Source: an uncultured Clostridium sp.
GTDB taxonomy: Bacteria; Bacillota; Clostridia; Clostridiales; Clostridiaceae
Direction: 5' to 3'
DNA: 64,000 nt
NCBI RefSeq assembly: GCF_934754925.1
Contig: NZ_CAKVJA010000010.1
Location: 7,632-71,631 of the forward strand
Shown here piece by piece: positions 54,697-63,977 of this stretch (position 1 is its first letter; the number at the start of each line of letters is the position of its first letter). Under the pieces are notes generated by a model, which made no database searches, was not told the DNA's origin, and saw only the letters and a list, made by a program, of their open reading frames with translations. The translations under genes were made by a program, and so were the position numbers.

Positions 54697-55548
54697 CTAT
54701 ACTCCTGAATAAGCAGAGAATGCTCCATCTACTGGAATAACTACTCCATTTACAAATCCTGATGCTTCTTCAGATACTAAGTATAATAATGTTCCTATTA
54801 ACTCATCAGCTTCACCAAATCTTCTCATAGGTGTACTATTTAATATTTTCTCAGTTCTTGGTGTTGCTGTTCCATCTTCATTGAATAATAACTTTCTATT
54901 TTGATCTGTTACAAAGAATCCTGGCGCTATTGCATTAACTCTAACTCCAACCTTAGACATATGAACTGCAAGCCATTGAGTAAAGTTACTTACTGCTGCT
55001 TTTGCTCCTGAATATGCCGGTATCTTTGTAAGTGGTGTAAATGCATTCATAGATGATATATTAATTATTGTAGTACCATCTCTGTTAATCATATCTTTAC
55101 TAAACTCTTGTGATGGAAGTAATGTTCCTAAGAAGTTTAGATTAAATACAAATTCTACACCTTTTGGATCTAAATCAAAGAATGTTGTTAATTCTTCATT
55201 TTCCAAATCCTCAATTTCTAAATACTCTTTAGTAGTAGTTCCCTTTGGATGATTTCCCCCAGCTCCATTTATTAATATGTCAACTGGTCCAAACTCTTTA
55301 AGAATTATTTCATGAGCTTTTCTTAAGCTTTCTTTATCTAAAACATTGGCTTCAATACCAATTGCTGTTCCACCTTTTTCATTTATCTCTTTAGCTTTAT
55401 TATCACAAGCTTCTTGTCCTAATGCTAAAACTGCAACTTTTGCTCCACATTCTGCAAGTGCGTCTGCCATCGCTCCGCAAAGAATCCCTGTCCCACCTGT
55501 TACAACACAAACTTTATCTTTTAAATCAATATTAAATGGTAATTTCAT
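54697..55548 (-). CDS. uxuB: SDR-family D-mannonate oxidoreductase (fructuronate reductase)
   Basis: 283 residues. Short-chain dehydrogenase fold: NAD(P) site TGGTGILCG, NGAGG, catalytic Ser (NISSMNAF), and Tyr-x3-Lys as YSGAKAA. The start MKLPFNIDLKDKVCVV resembles the Bacillus YjmF-type enzyme, which replaces the unrelated long-chain UxuB of enterobacteria. It interconverts fructuronate and mannonate. The frame extends to 55626, but ATG at 55546-55548 follows AAGGAGG. An operator-like site lies 27 bp upstream of the start. Confidence 0.9.
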   Translation of the reverse strand: MKLPFNIDLKDKVCVVTGGTGILCGAMADALAECGAKVAVLALGQEACDNKAKEINEKGGTAIGIEANVLDKESLRKAHEIILKEFGPVDILINGAGGNHPKGTTTKEYLEIEDLENEELTTFFDLDPKGVEFVFNLNFLGTLLPSQEFSKDMINRDGTTIINISSMNAFTPLTKIPAYSGAKAAVSNFTQWLAVHMSKVGVRVNAIAPGFFVTDQNRKLLFNEDGTATPRTEKILNSTPMRRFGEADELIGTLLYLVSEEASGFVNGVVIPVDGAFSAYSGV

Positions 55549-55574
55549 TTTGCATTCCTCCTTGCAACTACTAT

Positions 55575-55587
55575 ACTTGTATACTAG
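55575..55587. promoter_or_regulatory. Predicted GntR-family operator upstream of uxuB
   Basis: ACTTGTATACTAG, one mismatch from the palindromic consensus; it overlaps the promoter/leader of the uxuB-kdgA operon. Confidence 0.65.
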
Positions 55588-55645
55588 CATATTAATATAT
55601 GAATTACAATAGTTTTTTGAAAACATTTAAACTTATATGTATAAT

Positions 55646-55688
55646 AAAAAGCCATAAAATATTTAATTTTTTATTTTATGACTTTGTT
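55646..55688 (-). terminator. Terminator after the GntR-family gene
   Basis: AAAG-CATAAAATA and TATTTTATG-CTTT pair around a T-rich loop, between the regulator gene and uxuB. Confidence 0.6.
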
Positions 55689-55772
55689 TTATATTATAAT
55701 TTTTAGTTTTAATAAATAAATTTAATACTTTTTTATATTTTTTATTATTTTTTTATATATTTTATTTCTGTA

Positions 55773-56459
55773 TTAGACTATATAACTATATATTTCATTA
55801 TCTTCTTCTATTAATTTTTGCCATTGTTCTACAGGTTCTTTAATGTGCTTTGACACAACATCATCAATAATCTCAACCTTTTTATTTTTTATAATATCTA
55901 AATATATTATATGCTGATCTACTAAAAACTGTTTATTTAACTTCTTCTCAGCAAGTAATCTCATTCTGTTATAATGAGTGCTTATATTACAAATAGACTC
56001 CCATACATTAGCCTTATTTATTCCAACAAATAACAATCTGTGAAATTCCTTATCTAAATTATGAAATTCTAATAGGTTATCTCCTTTTTTTGCAATTAAT
56101 TTTTGTGCAAATAAACTCTTTTCCATTTCCATTAATATCTCTTCAGAAAAACTTTCACATGCTTCTTTTAATGCTTCCTTCTCTAAATTATATCTAATAA
56201 AAATAGCTTCTTCTATCAAATTTCGATCTATTAAAGAAACATAAGTACCAGCTTGTGGTTTAACTTCTATTAACTTTTCAGCTTTAAGCTTTATTAATAC
56301 TTCTCTTATTGGCGTTCTTGATACGTTGAGCTTTTTAGCTAATTCTGACTCACTTAATAACTCTCCTGGTTTTAACTCCAAGCACATAATATTATCCTTC
56401 AATACTCTATATACATAGTCTTTACCGGTTTCTTTATCTAATTTTTCATAAAGAATCAT
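55773..56459 (-). CDS. GntR/FadR-type transcriptional regulator of the glucuronide island
   Basis: 228 residues. N-terminal winged HTH with LSESELAKKLNVSRTPIREVL, then an all-helical FCD ligand domain with EFHRLLF and histidines that bind metal in FCD proteins. Members of this group (UxuR, ExuR-like) release DNA when a hexuronate intermediate binds. Four copies of one palindrome in the island, including one 51 bp upstream of this gene, are its likely operators, so it probably represses itself and the catabolic genes. The ligand is inferred. Confidence 0.9.
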   Translation of the reverse strand: MILYEKLDKETGKDYVYRVLKDNIMCLELKPGELLSESELAKKLNVSRTPIREVLIKLKAEKLIEVKPQAGTYVSLIDRNLIEEAIFIRYNLEKEALKEACESFSEEILMEMEKSLFAQKLIAKKGDNLLEFHNLDKEFHRLLFVGINKANVWESICNISTHYNRMRLLAEKKLNKQFLVDQHIIYLDIIKNKKVEIIDDVVSKHIKEPVEQWQKLIEEDNEIYSYIV

Positions 56460-56509
56460 TTTTTTCCCCCTATTAAATATTACTACTAATGCTAAATTTA
56501 AATATATTT

Positions 56510-56522
56510 CTAGTACACTAGT
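56510..56522. promoter_or_regulatory. Predicted operator upstream of the GntR-family gene
   Basis: On the minus strand ACTAGTGTACTAG, one mismatch from the consensus; consistent with autoregulation. Confidence 0.65.
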
Positions 56523-56547
56523 ATATCATATTGTTTGCAAAAAAAAA

Positions 56548-56573
56548 ATTAGGTATACATAATATACCTAATT
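56548..56573 (-). terminator. Terminator after the beta-glucuronidase gene
   Basis: AATTAGGTATA/TATACCTAATT with a 4-nt loop and a run of more than eight T on the minus strand. Confidence 0.9.
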
Positions 56574-56595
56574 AAATTATAAATTTTAACTAATA

Positions 56596-58392
56596 TTATT
56601 TTTTATATCCAAACTCAGGTATATTTCTCCATCTTTCACGTAAGGAATGTGCTATCATTTTAGGCTTTCTTTCTCTAGTAAATATACCCTTTTTATTACC
56701 TTGAACTCTTATAATACCCTGACTTGTTGCAAAATCAGCAAAATTCCATGTTTGTTCTCCAACAAAGTTTTTACATTTATCTACAACCTCATGGTTAGCT
56801 TTATAGTATTCAACTTGATATTCTTCAGTAAACATAACTGGAACTGTATCATGCATACCTGCAACAGTATCTGCTCCATATTCAGTAAACATTATAGGGG
56901 TATTAGGACATCTCTCTTCCCATCCTCTTAGCTCTTCTGCAAGAAGCCTTTTAGCTTCTTCTAAATCTCCTCCTGCTATATACCACCCATAATATCTATT
57001 TAAACATAATACATCTACTATATCACCGACTTTACATTTATCTGGTGTAGAATATAAATATGTAACCACAGTTACAGGTCTTTTTTGAGGATCTAATTCC
57101 TTAGTTAATTTTATTAATGGTTCGAAGTATTCCTTTGCGCCTTCAGAATCAGAATCTGGTTCATTTGCTACAGACCACATTACAACACAAGGATGATTCT
57201 TATCCCTTGTTACTAATTCTTTTAAAACTTTTTCATGAGCTTCCTTAGTTCTAATTTCCTTCCAAGTATCTCTTCTTTGAGCTCCTCCAAATCCAGTAGC
57301 CATAAAGTTTAAATGTACTCCAACTGCTGGTGTTTCGTCTATTACAACTATTCCTTCCCTATCTGCTAATCTCATTATTTCTTCTGAATAAGGATAGTGT
57401 GCAGTTCTAAATGAATTTGCTCCAATCCACTTCATTAGATTAAAGTCTTTTATATTAACAGCTTCATTTATTCCTCTTCCATTTATATATGAATCCTCAT
57501 GCTTACCAAATCCTTTAAAGTAAAATGGCTTATTATTAATTAAGAACTTTCCTTCTTTAACCTGAACAGTTCTTACTCCAAACTCCTCTAAATAAGTATC
57601 AATTATAGACTCATTATTTATTAATTCTACTTTTAATTTATATAAGTATGCGTTCATAGGCTCCCATAGTTTAACATTATCTATAGTAAGCTTTCCACAG
57701 TCTCCTATACCCTCTGAAACTACATTATTATCTTCATCAATTATTGATACATTAACATTTCCTTCTCCAACAACTTTTACTTCATAGTTAATATATCCAG
57801 TATTTTCAGAAAAATCAGTAACAATAGTTATATCTTCTACATAATTTTTTGGCGTTGTATATATTTTTACTGGTCTATGTATTCCAGCATAATTAAAGAA
57901 GTCAAAGTTAACAGCATTTTTTATAACCTTTTCTCCATTTATCTCTTCTTCTTTTACCAAACCTACTGGTAGTGTAGTCTCATCAATTATATTATTAACA
58001 GCAACAGTTAATCTATTTTCTCCTTGTACTAATAAATTATTTATTTCAGCTTCAAAAGGAGTAAACCCACCCTTATGTTCAACTAAAAATTTTCCATTTA
58101 GATAAACCTTTGCCTCATGTGTTACTGAGCCAAATCTTAATACTATTCTTTCATTAAGTAAAGTCTTTGGCACTATAAAATTTCTTTCATACCATACCCA
58201 TCCTACATGATCTCTTACCTCTTGGCTTTCTACTAAGTCATTGTATGATGCCGGAACTGCCATTTCCATAGTATCTTTTAATGGTGATTTGCTTAGCTCT
58301 TCACTTAAACCATATCCTTTATCTAATTTGAATTTCCATATACCATTTAAATCTATTAATTGTCTTGATTCAGTAATTATTGGATATAACAT
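56596..58392 (-). CDS. uidA: Beta-glucuronidase (GH2)
   Basis: 598 residues, no signal peptide, so cytoplasmic. GH2 sugar-binding, Ig-like and barrel domains. Acid/base Glu in WSVANEPDSDS, nucleophile Glu in FTEYGADTV, and an NKK stretch (QGNKKGIF) equivalent to the NxK motif that recognises the glucuronate carboxylate, which separates it from beta-galactosidases. The GVHLNFMATGFG...DTW segment is a loop-1 type insertion known from gut enzymes that handle drug glucuronides. It releases glucuronate for UxaC. Third gene of the HAD-kdgK-uidA unit. ATG behind TAGGAGG. Confidence 0.96.
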   Translation of the reverse strand: MLYPIITESRQLIDLNGIWKFKLDKGYGLSEELSKSPLKDTMEMAVPASYNDLVESQEVRDHVGWVWYERNFIVPKTLLNERIVLRFGSVTHEAKVYLNGKFLVEHKGGFTPFEAEINNLLVQGENRLTVAVNNIIDETTLPVGLVKEEEINGEKVIKNAVNFDFFNYAGIHRPVKIYTTPKNYVEDITIVTDFSENTGYINYEVKVVGEGNVNVSIIDEDNNVVSEGIGDCGKLTIDNVKLWEPMNAYLYKLKVELINNESIIDTYLEEFGVRTVQVKEGKFLINNKPFYFKGFGKHEDSYINGRGINEAVNIKDFNLMKWIGANSFRTAHYPYSEEIMRLADREGIVVIDETPAVGVHLNFMATGFGGAQRRDTWKEIRTKEAHEKVLKELVTRDKNHPCVVMWSVANEPDSDSEGAKEYFEPLIKLTKELDPQKRPVTVVTYLYSTPDKCKVGDIVDVLCLNRYYGWYIAGGDLEEAKRLLAEELRGWEERCPNTPIMFTEYGADTVAGMHDTVPVMFTEEYQVEYYKANHEVVDKCKNFVGEQTWNFADFATSQGIIRVQGNKKGIFTRERKPKMIAHSLRERWRNIPEFGYKK

Positions 58393-58451
58393 AAAAATTC
58401 CTCCTAATATATACTTTTTATAGCCTTATTAATTATTTTTATCTACATATA

Positions 58452-59477
58452 TTATCTTTTTACATTACATAATCCATCTTCTATAAATGAATTAATTGTA
58501 TCCTCATCAATTATGTTTATATCTCCTATTATGGAGTGTTTTAAAGAGCTTGCACATGTTCCAAACTCTACAATTCTCTCATTTTCCATTTCACTTAATA
58601 TTCCATGAAGTATTCCTGCTGTAAAAGCATCTCCTCCACCAACTCTATCTAATATGTCAAACGTGTATGAATTTGATTTAAATAATTCTTTTCCATCAAA
58701 TAAATATCCCTGTAATGTATTATTATTTATTGAATTTACAGTTCTTTTAGTACATGCGCTATATTTTAAATTTGGATATTTTTCAAATAAATTTTTATAA
58801 TGATATTCTAATTTTTCCTCAAACTCTAAATTATTATCATTAAACTTTAATATATTAACCATATCTAAATATCCTAAAAAGGCAAAATCTACATATGGTA
58901 ATATTTCTTCTAATACCTCTTTAGCTTCATCTATAGACCATAACTTTGATCTATAATTTGAATCATAAGAAACTAATACCCCTTGTTTTTTGCATTCTTT
59001 TACAATATCTATTATTAATTCTTTTAAATTTTTACTTAAAGCGGGAGTTATTCCTGATAAATGTACTAATCCAACACCATCTAACATATTTTTTATATTA
59101 AATTCATCCTTTTCTGCCATAGATATGGCTGAATACTTTCTATCATATATAACTTCAGTGCTTCTAAGTCCATGTCCAATTTCAGAATAATAGACACCTA
59201 ATCTACCTTCCCCTAATACAATATCGTTTACATCAACATTATAACTTCTAAATTTACTTATTACTTTCTTTCCTAAATAATTATCCGGAACCTTAGTTAT
59301 AAATTTAGTATCATGACCTAATATAGCAAGACTTGCTATTACATTTGCTTCTCCCCCAGAATATACAGCCTCAAAGGAATTGGCCTGTACTATCTTTTGA
59401 TTATTAGGAGGAGTAAGCCTTAACATTATTTCTCCAAAACCTAATACTTTTTTGCTTTTGAATCCTAAATCTTTCAC
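58452..59477 (-). CDS. kdgK: 2-keto-3-deoxygluconate kinase (PfkB family)
   Basis: 341 residues. PfkB signature 1 near the N-terminus (YSGGEANVIASLAILG) and signature 2 RVGGGDAFTAGILHG with the catalytic Asp. GFGEIMLRLTPP start is typical of KDG kinases. It phosphorylates KDG to KDPG for KdgA. GTG start behind GGTGGGGG, 33 bp after the HAD gene. Substrate assignment rests on family style and the complete pathway around it. Confidence 0.92.
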   Translation of the reverse strand: MKDLGFKSKKVLGFGEIMLRLTPPNNQKIVQANSFEAVYSGGEANVIASLAILGHDTKFITKVPDNYLGKKVISKFRSYNVDVNDIVLGEGRLGVYYSEIGHGLRSTEVIYDRKYSAISMAEKDEFNIKNMLDGVGLVHLSGITPALSKNLKELIIDIVKECKKQGVLVSYDSNYRSKLWSIDEAKEVLEEILPYVDFAFLGYLDMVNILKFNDNNLEFEEKLEYHYKNLFEKYPNLKYSACTKRTVNSINNNTLQGYLFDGKELFKSNSYTFDILDRVGGGDAFTAGILHGILSEMENERIVEFGTCASSLKHSIIGDINIIDEDTINSFIEDGLCNVKR

Positions 59478-59510
59478 TTAACCCCCACCTTTATTTAAAT
59501 TATATAAATT

Positions 59511-60356
59511 CTACTTAGATAAATTTAATTTAAATTCATCTATAACCTTTTTTTGATATTCTCCAATAAATAAGTTGTTAGTAAATTTATTTAAAACCTC
59601 TTTAATAAATCTCTTCCATGATTCTTTCTCTTTTCTAACCATTATTGGATAAAATGAAACTTCATTTTCTTCAGCTGCCTTAAGATCTCCTAAAGCATCA
59701 CCAACCATTAATACATTTGTTCTATTATATCCCTTTTCAATAAGCTTTCTTATACAATAAGCCTTTGATCCAATATTTTGAGTTAAAACTATATCAACAC
59801 TTTCTAAAAGCCCATGTTGACTCCACTCATCTAAAACAGCTTTTTCATTTGCAGATGATACTATTGCTATATCCGCTATCTTTGCAGCTTCTAATATTGC
59901 TTCTTTTACCCCTTCAAATGGACATTTTTCATCATCACTTAATAAATCAATAGATTTATTGACTGCTTTAGACCATTCTAAAGCCTTTTTTACACAAATG
60001 TTATTTGTTTTTTCTATTTCAATCTCTAAAGATTCGTTTGAAAGTTCTTTAGTTTCTTCTGTCCACTTTAAAAATACATCTAATCCTTCAATTTTTGTAT
60101 ATTTATCATTAATTTCTGTAAGGGCTACTGCTAATCCCTTAAATCTATTTATTCCTCTTGTTAATGTATAAAGGTTAACTTCATTCCAACTTTCTAATAT
60201 AGGCTCTTTCCACTCTTCAAGATTCCACTCTGTTACCATACATGGCCCAAAACACTTAATATGTTTTATATCCATAGTATCTATTGCACATCCATCAGAG
60301 TCTATACAAATAAGAAAATTCTTCTTTTTATTAAATTGTTCTAAAATATTACTCAT
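59511..60356 (-). CDS. HAD superfamily phosphatase of the glucuronide operon
   Basis: 281 residues, soluble. Motif I DSDGCAIDT (nucleophile Asp and following Asp), motif II Ser in VSSAN, motif III/IV Lys and MVGDALGDLKAA. The cap domain is inserted between motifs I and II (about 30-165). The substrate is unknown; the operon suggests a phosphorylated sugar acid, perhaps KDPG or a dead-end side product. First gene of HAD-kdgK-uidA, with an operator and a structured leader upstream. Not part of the textbook pathway. Confidence 0.85.
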   Translation of the reverse strand: MSNILEQFNKKKNFLICIDSDGCAIDTMDIKHIKCFGPCMVTEWNLEEWKEPILESWNEVNLYTLTRGINRFKGLAVALTEINDKYTKIEGLDVFLKWTEETKELSNESLEIEIEKTNNICVKKALEWSKAVNKSIDLLSDDEKCPFEGVKEAILEAAKIADIAIVSSANEKAVLDEWSQHGLLESVDIVLTQNIGSKAYCIRKLIEKGYNRTNVLMVGDALGDLKAAEENEVSFYPIMVRKEKESWKRFIKEVLNKFTNNLFIGEYQKKVIDEFKLNLSK

Positions 60357-60397
60357 TTCTCTTTCACCTACTATTAGTTATTTAAATATTTAATTTT

Positions 60398-60482
60398 GTT
60401 AGTGTTAATGCAGCTATCTGGATATTAATTTGGGTAAATGGTGTAAGTTTATAGATATCTATTTCTTTACATTAACACTAAC
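60398..60482 (-). promoter_or_regulatory. Stem-loop in the leader of the HAD-kdgK-uidA operon
   Basis: A perfect 13-bp stem, GTTAGTGTTAATG (60398-60410) with its complement (60470-60482), encloses a 59-nt loop containing smaller pairings. It lies between the operator and the HAD start. No known riboswitch class was recognised and no T-run follows. Confidence 0.6.
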
Positions 60483-60520
60483 TTTTAAAATAGCTTTTAA
60501 CAATATATTTTGATAGCTCT

Positions 60521-60533
60521 ACTAGTATACTAG
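60521..60533. promoter_or_regulatory. Predicted operator upstream of the HAD-kdgK-uidA operon
   Basis: ACTAGTATACTAG, the perfect form of the palindrome, 165 bp upstream of the HAD start. Confidence 0.7.
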
Positions 60534-60590
60534 CATATTAGTATTCATTTTTCAATATAATTTCAATTTTTTTGCAACAATCATAACCAA

Positions 60591-60635
60591 AATAAATACA
60601 AGTAAATAGCTTATTTATATTTACTTGTATTTATT
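60591..60635 (-). terminator. Terminator after the histidine kinase gene
   Basis: AAATACAAGTAAAT pairs perfectly with ATTTACTTGTATTT, 10 bp beyond the kinase stop codon. Confidence 0.75.
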
Positions 60636-60644
60636 AAAGTTACT

Positions 60645-61523
60645 TTATTTCCATATTATTTTAATTTTTAAAATTTCATTATCCAGTTGCGCTATTATAT
60701 TATAACCTAGTTTTTCTACTAATATCTTTGTTATATATAATCCCAATCCAGTATTTCTATCGCTTCTAGAGTTATCCACAGTATAAAATCTATCAAACAA
60801 TTTATCCACATTTTCTGCTGTTAATCCTGTTGCTTTGTTAGTAAACTCTGTAATTATCATATCATTTTCTTGCTTTAAGGTTATTTTTACAAAGCTTTCA
60901 CCATGCTTAATCATATTTGTTATTAAATTAGAAAAAATTCTATTAATAGCACCATCATCCGATATAATATCTTTGACATTTTCATCAATTTCAATAATTG
61001 GTTCAATATTATTATTCCTAAAGTCATTATAAAATACAGCTATATTTTCGCATAGTATGCTACTTAAATTAACTTTTTTATAATTAAAGTTATATTCATT
61101 TCCTTCCATTCTAGATAAATCATAAAAACTACTAATAAGTTGTTGTAAAGACTTTGTTCTTTTTTCTACTATATCCATATATTCCTTTTTATCCGCCTCT
61201 GATGACTTTTCTGATTTTATCATTTGTAAATATCCCATTATAGATGTTAATGGTGTTCTTAAATCATGAGACATATTAGATATACCTTCCCTTATTTTCT
61301 CTTCATTTTTATTTTTTTCTGCTACAATTTTCTGCCTTGAATCAAATATTAAGTTTATACTTGCAACTAGATTCTCTATATCCTTATCTACAAATTTTGT
61401 TTTTATATTTGCATATTCATCTAGATTCTCAATAATTTGCTTATTTATTCTTCTGAATTCTCTCTTATATCCTATAATTATTGTAATTAAAAAAATAATT
61501 ATTGCTATTAAACATATTACCAC
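60645..61523 (-). CDS. Sensor histidine kinase
   Basis: 292 residues. One N-terminal membrane helix (about 1-18) and almost no extracellular part. HisKA with phospho-acceptor His in MSHDLRTPLTS, then the ATP-binding domain with an N box (FSNLITNMIKHG) and G2 box NTGLGLYI. It resembles intramembrane-sensing kinases that work with ABC exporters in Firmicutes, and an ABC permease/ATPase pair lies just upstream. Its response regulator is not in the window and could lie beyond 64 kb. GTG start behind AGAGGGG. Confidence 0.92.
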   Translation of the reverse strand: MVICLIAIIIFLITIIIGYKREFRRINKQIIENLDEYANIKTKFVDKDIENLVASINLIFDSRQKIVAEKNKNEEKIREGISNMSHDLRTPLTSIMGYLQMIKSEKSSEADKKEYMDIVEKRTKSLQQLISSFYDLSRMEGNEYNFNYKKVNLSSILCENIAVFYNDFRNNNIEPIIEIDENVKDIISDDGAINRIFSNLITNMIKHGESFVKITLKQENDMIITEFTNKATGLTAENVDKLFDRFYTVDNSRSDRNTGLGLYITKILVEKLGYNIIAQLDNEILKIKIIWK

Positions 61524-61613
61524 TATATTTCCCCTCTTCTAATCCCAATTTTTGATGATATCTCCTAATATACATTATATTCTATATATTATATATTTCC
61601 AATAATTTATAAA

Positions 61614-61659
61614 TATAGACAAGTCACCTCTGAGGCACCCCAGAGGCAACTTGTCTATA
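61614..61659. terminator. GC-rich hairpin overlapping the permease stop
   Basis: TATAGACAAGT/ACTTGTCTATA outer stem and CCTCTG/CAGAGG inner stem (61614-61659). It separates the permease gene from the kinase gene. Confidence 0.75.
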
Positions 61660-63271
61660 ATCTATTAAACTTTTCACTACCTATTTTATCTAATATCTTA
61701 ATTGAAACAAATAATGTTATCAAAAATAAAATTAGCACTACAGTTAAAATAATCATAATATTAGTAACATTAAATATTTCAACTAATACAACTGATACCC
61801 CTATTAGTGCTAAGATTAATATCATTATTCCTAAAATAGTAATCATTACACTTGTACTTTGTTTTACTACCGTTGTTGGATTTGTCCAATCCATTTTTGG
61901 AAAATATAAATTAATTATTAATCCCAATACTGCTGATACACCTGAAAATACTATACTTATCATTATATTAAGTATTAAATATTTAATCTCAAATTTTAAG
62001 CCTATATAAAATATAATATTTGCTACAATAGCTGATGGAATTGTTATTATTAAATTAGTTATTATCTTTCCTTTAAATATATCCTTAGGCTCTATTGGTA
62101 AAGATTTTAATATCCATAATCTATTTCCTTCTAATGATATAGATGAATTTGTTGTGCAAGATAATCCAATAGTAAATACTAATAGCACTAATATTGCTAC
62201 TGGAATAATATTTACTATGTCTGGATATCCCATTAACTCTGCTAATGTTTCTTTACTTATAAATAAAGTTGCTATTGATGCTACAACTAATAAAACCATT
62301 CCAAATGCTGTATTCATAACATAAATAGGTGTTGCAAAATATCTTCTTAGCTCTTGCATAACTAGAGCTTTTGTGATACTACTTGATTGCAATCTTTCAA
62401 CCTTATAATTTGCTTTCTTATAACTTTCAGCTAACTTTCCATTTATAACCTTAAATGTTTTGCTAAATACTATAATAAATATTACAAATGGAATTATTGA
62501 TATTACCATAAACTTTATCAAATCAACAATATTATAATTTACTAAAGCATCTTTTAAATACATTGCTGGTGGATATATACTAGATAATCCTTTCACTATT
62601 GAATCACTATTTTCAACAAATGTATTAATATAATTTTGCATATTCATTGAAACTATCATAATTAATAAAAACGCTATCAACCCTACTACTATAGTTACTA
62701 TATTTTTATGCTTAAATCTTGATGATATAAATGTTATAAAAATAGCTATTATTGATGCTGCTATTATAGGAAGCATTGGTATAAATAATAATCCTATTAA
62801 TAGTATAATAAAGAAAACCCATGATAAACTTCCATTATAAATAAAATACACTATTGATGCTGGTACTATTATAAGTGCTGTTTCTATATAGCTTATAGAC
62901 ATTAAACTTATGATTTTACTAGTTAATATTGTGCTATTTTTAATAGGTAAAGACATTAATAAATCATAATCCTTAGAACTAAATAATGTGCCTTGTGCTT
63001 TGTAAATTGACATTATAAAACTTAAAATACAAGAGAATAATATAGCAACTATTAATATTAAATCTAAATATCCCATAGGTTTTAGTACTATAGCTAATGC
63101 AATTGAATATGATGTGGACACAAAACATATTACTGTAGCTATTAATAACAATGTTGCTGTAGTAATAAGCAACTTCTTTTTTTCTCTGGAATTATCTATT
63201 CCCTTAGATAAAGAATTAATACCAGTACTATTTACAAATGAATTTTTTAATAAAATAAATAAATTACTCAT
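61655..63271 (-). CDS. ABC transporter permease (multi-pass, exporter type)
   Basis: 538 residues with about 12-14 hydrophobic segments, lysine-rich near the N-terminus (REKKKLL). A DYDLLMSLPI segment and a later RLWILKSLPI segment are similar, as in duplicated ABC-2-like permeases of Firmicutes. The substrate is unknown; such systems often handle antibiotics or peptides. ATG at 63269-63271 overlaps the ATPase gene end; a TTG two codons earlier is less likely. Confidence 0.85.
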   Translation of the reverse strand: MSNLFILLKNSFVNSTGINSLSKGIDNSREKKKLLITTATLLLIATVICFVSTSYSIALAIVLKPMGYLDLILIVAILFSCILSFIMSIYKAQGTLFSSKDYDLLMSLPIKNSTILTSKIISLMSISYIETALIIVPASIVYFIYNGSLSWVFFIILLIGLLFIPMLPIIAASIIAIFITFISSRFKHKNIVTIVVGLIAFLLIMIVSMNMQNYINTFVENSDSIVKGLSSIYPPAMYLKDALVNYNIVDLIKFMVISIIPFVIFIIVFSKTFKVINGKLAESYKKANYKVERLQSSSITKALVMQELRRYFATPIYVMNTAFGMVLLVVASIATLFISKETLAELMGYPDIVNIIPVAILVLLVFTIGLSCTTNSSISLEGNRLWILKSLPIEPKDIFKGKIITNLIITIPSAIVANIIFYIGLKFEIKYLILNIMISIVFSGVSAVLGLIINLYFPKMDWTNPTTVVKQSTSVMITILGIMILILALIGVSVVLVEIFNVTNIMIILTVVLILFLITLFVSIKILDKIGSEKFNRL

Positions 63272-63977
63272 TATCAATCAACTCCATAAATACATCTTCT
63301 AAAGAACTGTTTCCCTTTACCTCTTCCGTATCCCCTACTACAACTATCTTTCCTTGTTTAATAATTGCAATCTTATCACATAACTTTTCTGCAACTTCTA
63401 ATACATGTGTTGAGAAGAATATTGCACTCCCCTCATTACAAATCTCCCTCATTATTTCTTTTAATGCATGTGATGCCTTAGGATCTAACCCAACAAAAGG
63501 CTCATCTAATATTAATAATTTTGGTTTATGTATTAGTGCTGATATTACTGCTAACTTTTGTTTCATTCCATGAGAATATGAAGATATTAAGTCTCCTAAA
63601 TATTTAGTTAGTTCAAATTTATCTCCATAATACTTAATTAACTCTTCTCTTTGTTCTTTGCTTACTTTATAAATATCTGCTATAAAACTTAGATATTGTA
63701 TTCCTGTTAAAGCTTCATAAAGGTCAGGATTATCTGGAATGTATGCCATTACTTTTTTACATTCTATTGGACTTTTCTTTATAGACTTATTATCTATTAA
63801 TATATCCCCATCATTAAATTCTAGAATACCTACTATAGATTTAATAGTAGTTGTTTTTCCTGCTCCATTATGACCTATAAATCCAAATATTTCTCCACTG
63901 TTTACAGTTAAAGATATGTTATCTACAGCTTTTTTACCTTTTGAATACTCCTTTGAAAAATTATTTATTTTTAACAT
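63264..63977 (-). CDS. ABC transporter ATP-binding protein
   Basis: 237 residues. Walker A GHNGAGKTT, Q-loop, signature SSYSHGMKQKLA (an SHGMKQ variant of LSGGQ), Walker B LLILDEP and switch His in FFSTHVL. It powers the overlapping permease. ATG at 63975-63977 follows AGAGGTG by 6 nt; an in-frame TTG six codons upstream is rejected. The 23 bp to the window edge hold only the leader. Confidence 0.93.
   Translation of the reverse strand: MLKINNFSKEYSKGKKAVDNISLTVNSGEIFGFIGHNGAGKTTTIKSIVGILEFNDGDILIDNKSIKKSPIECKKVMAYIPDNPDLYEALTGIQYLSFIADIYKVSKEQREELIKYYGDKFELTKYLGDLISSYSHGMKQKLAVISALIHKPKLLILDEPFVGLDPKASHALKEIMREICNEGSAIFFSTHVLEVAEKLCDKIAIIKQGKIVVVGDTEEVKGNSSLEDVFMELIDNE

Noticed and set aside
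60770..60812. Two further TTATCCACA matches
   Set aside because: They lie in the histidine kinase coding region and encode conserved Val-Asp residues, so they are likely coincidental.
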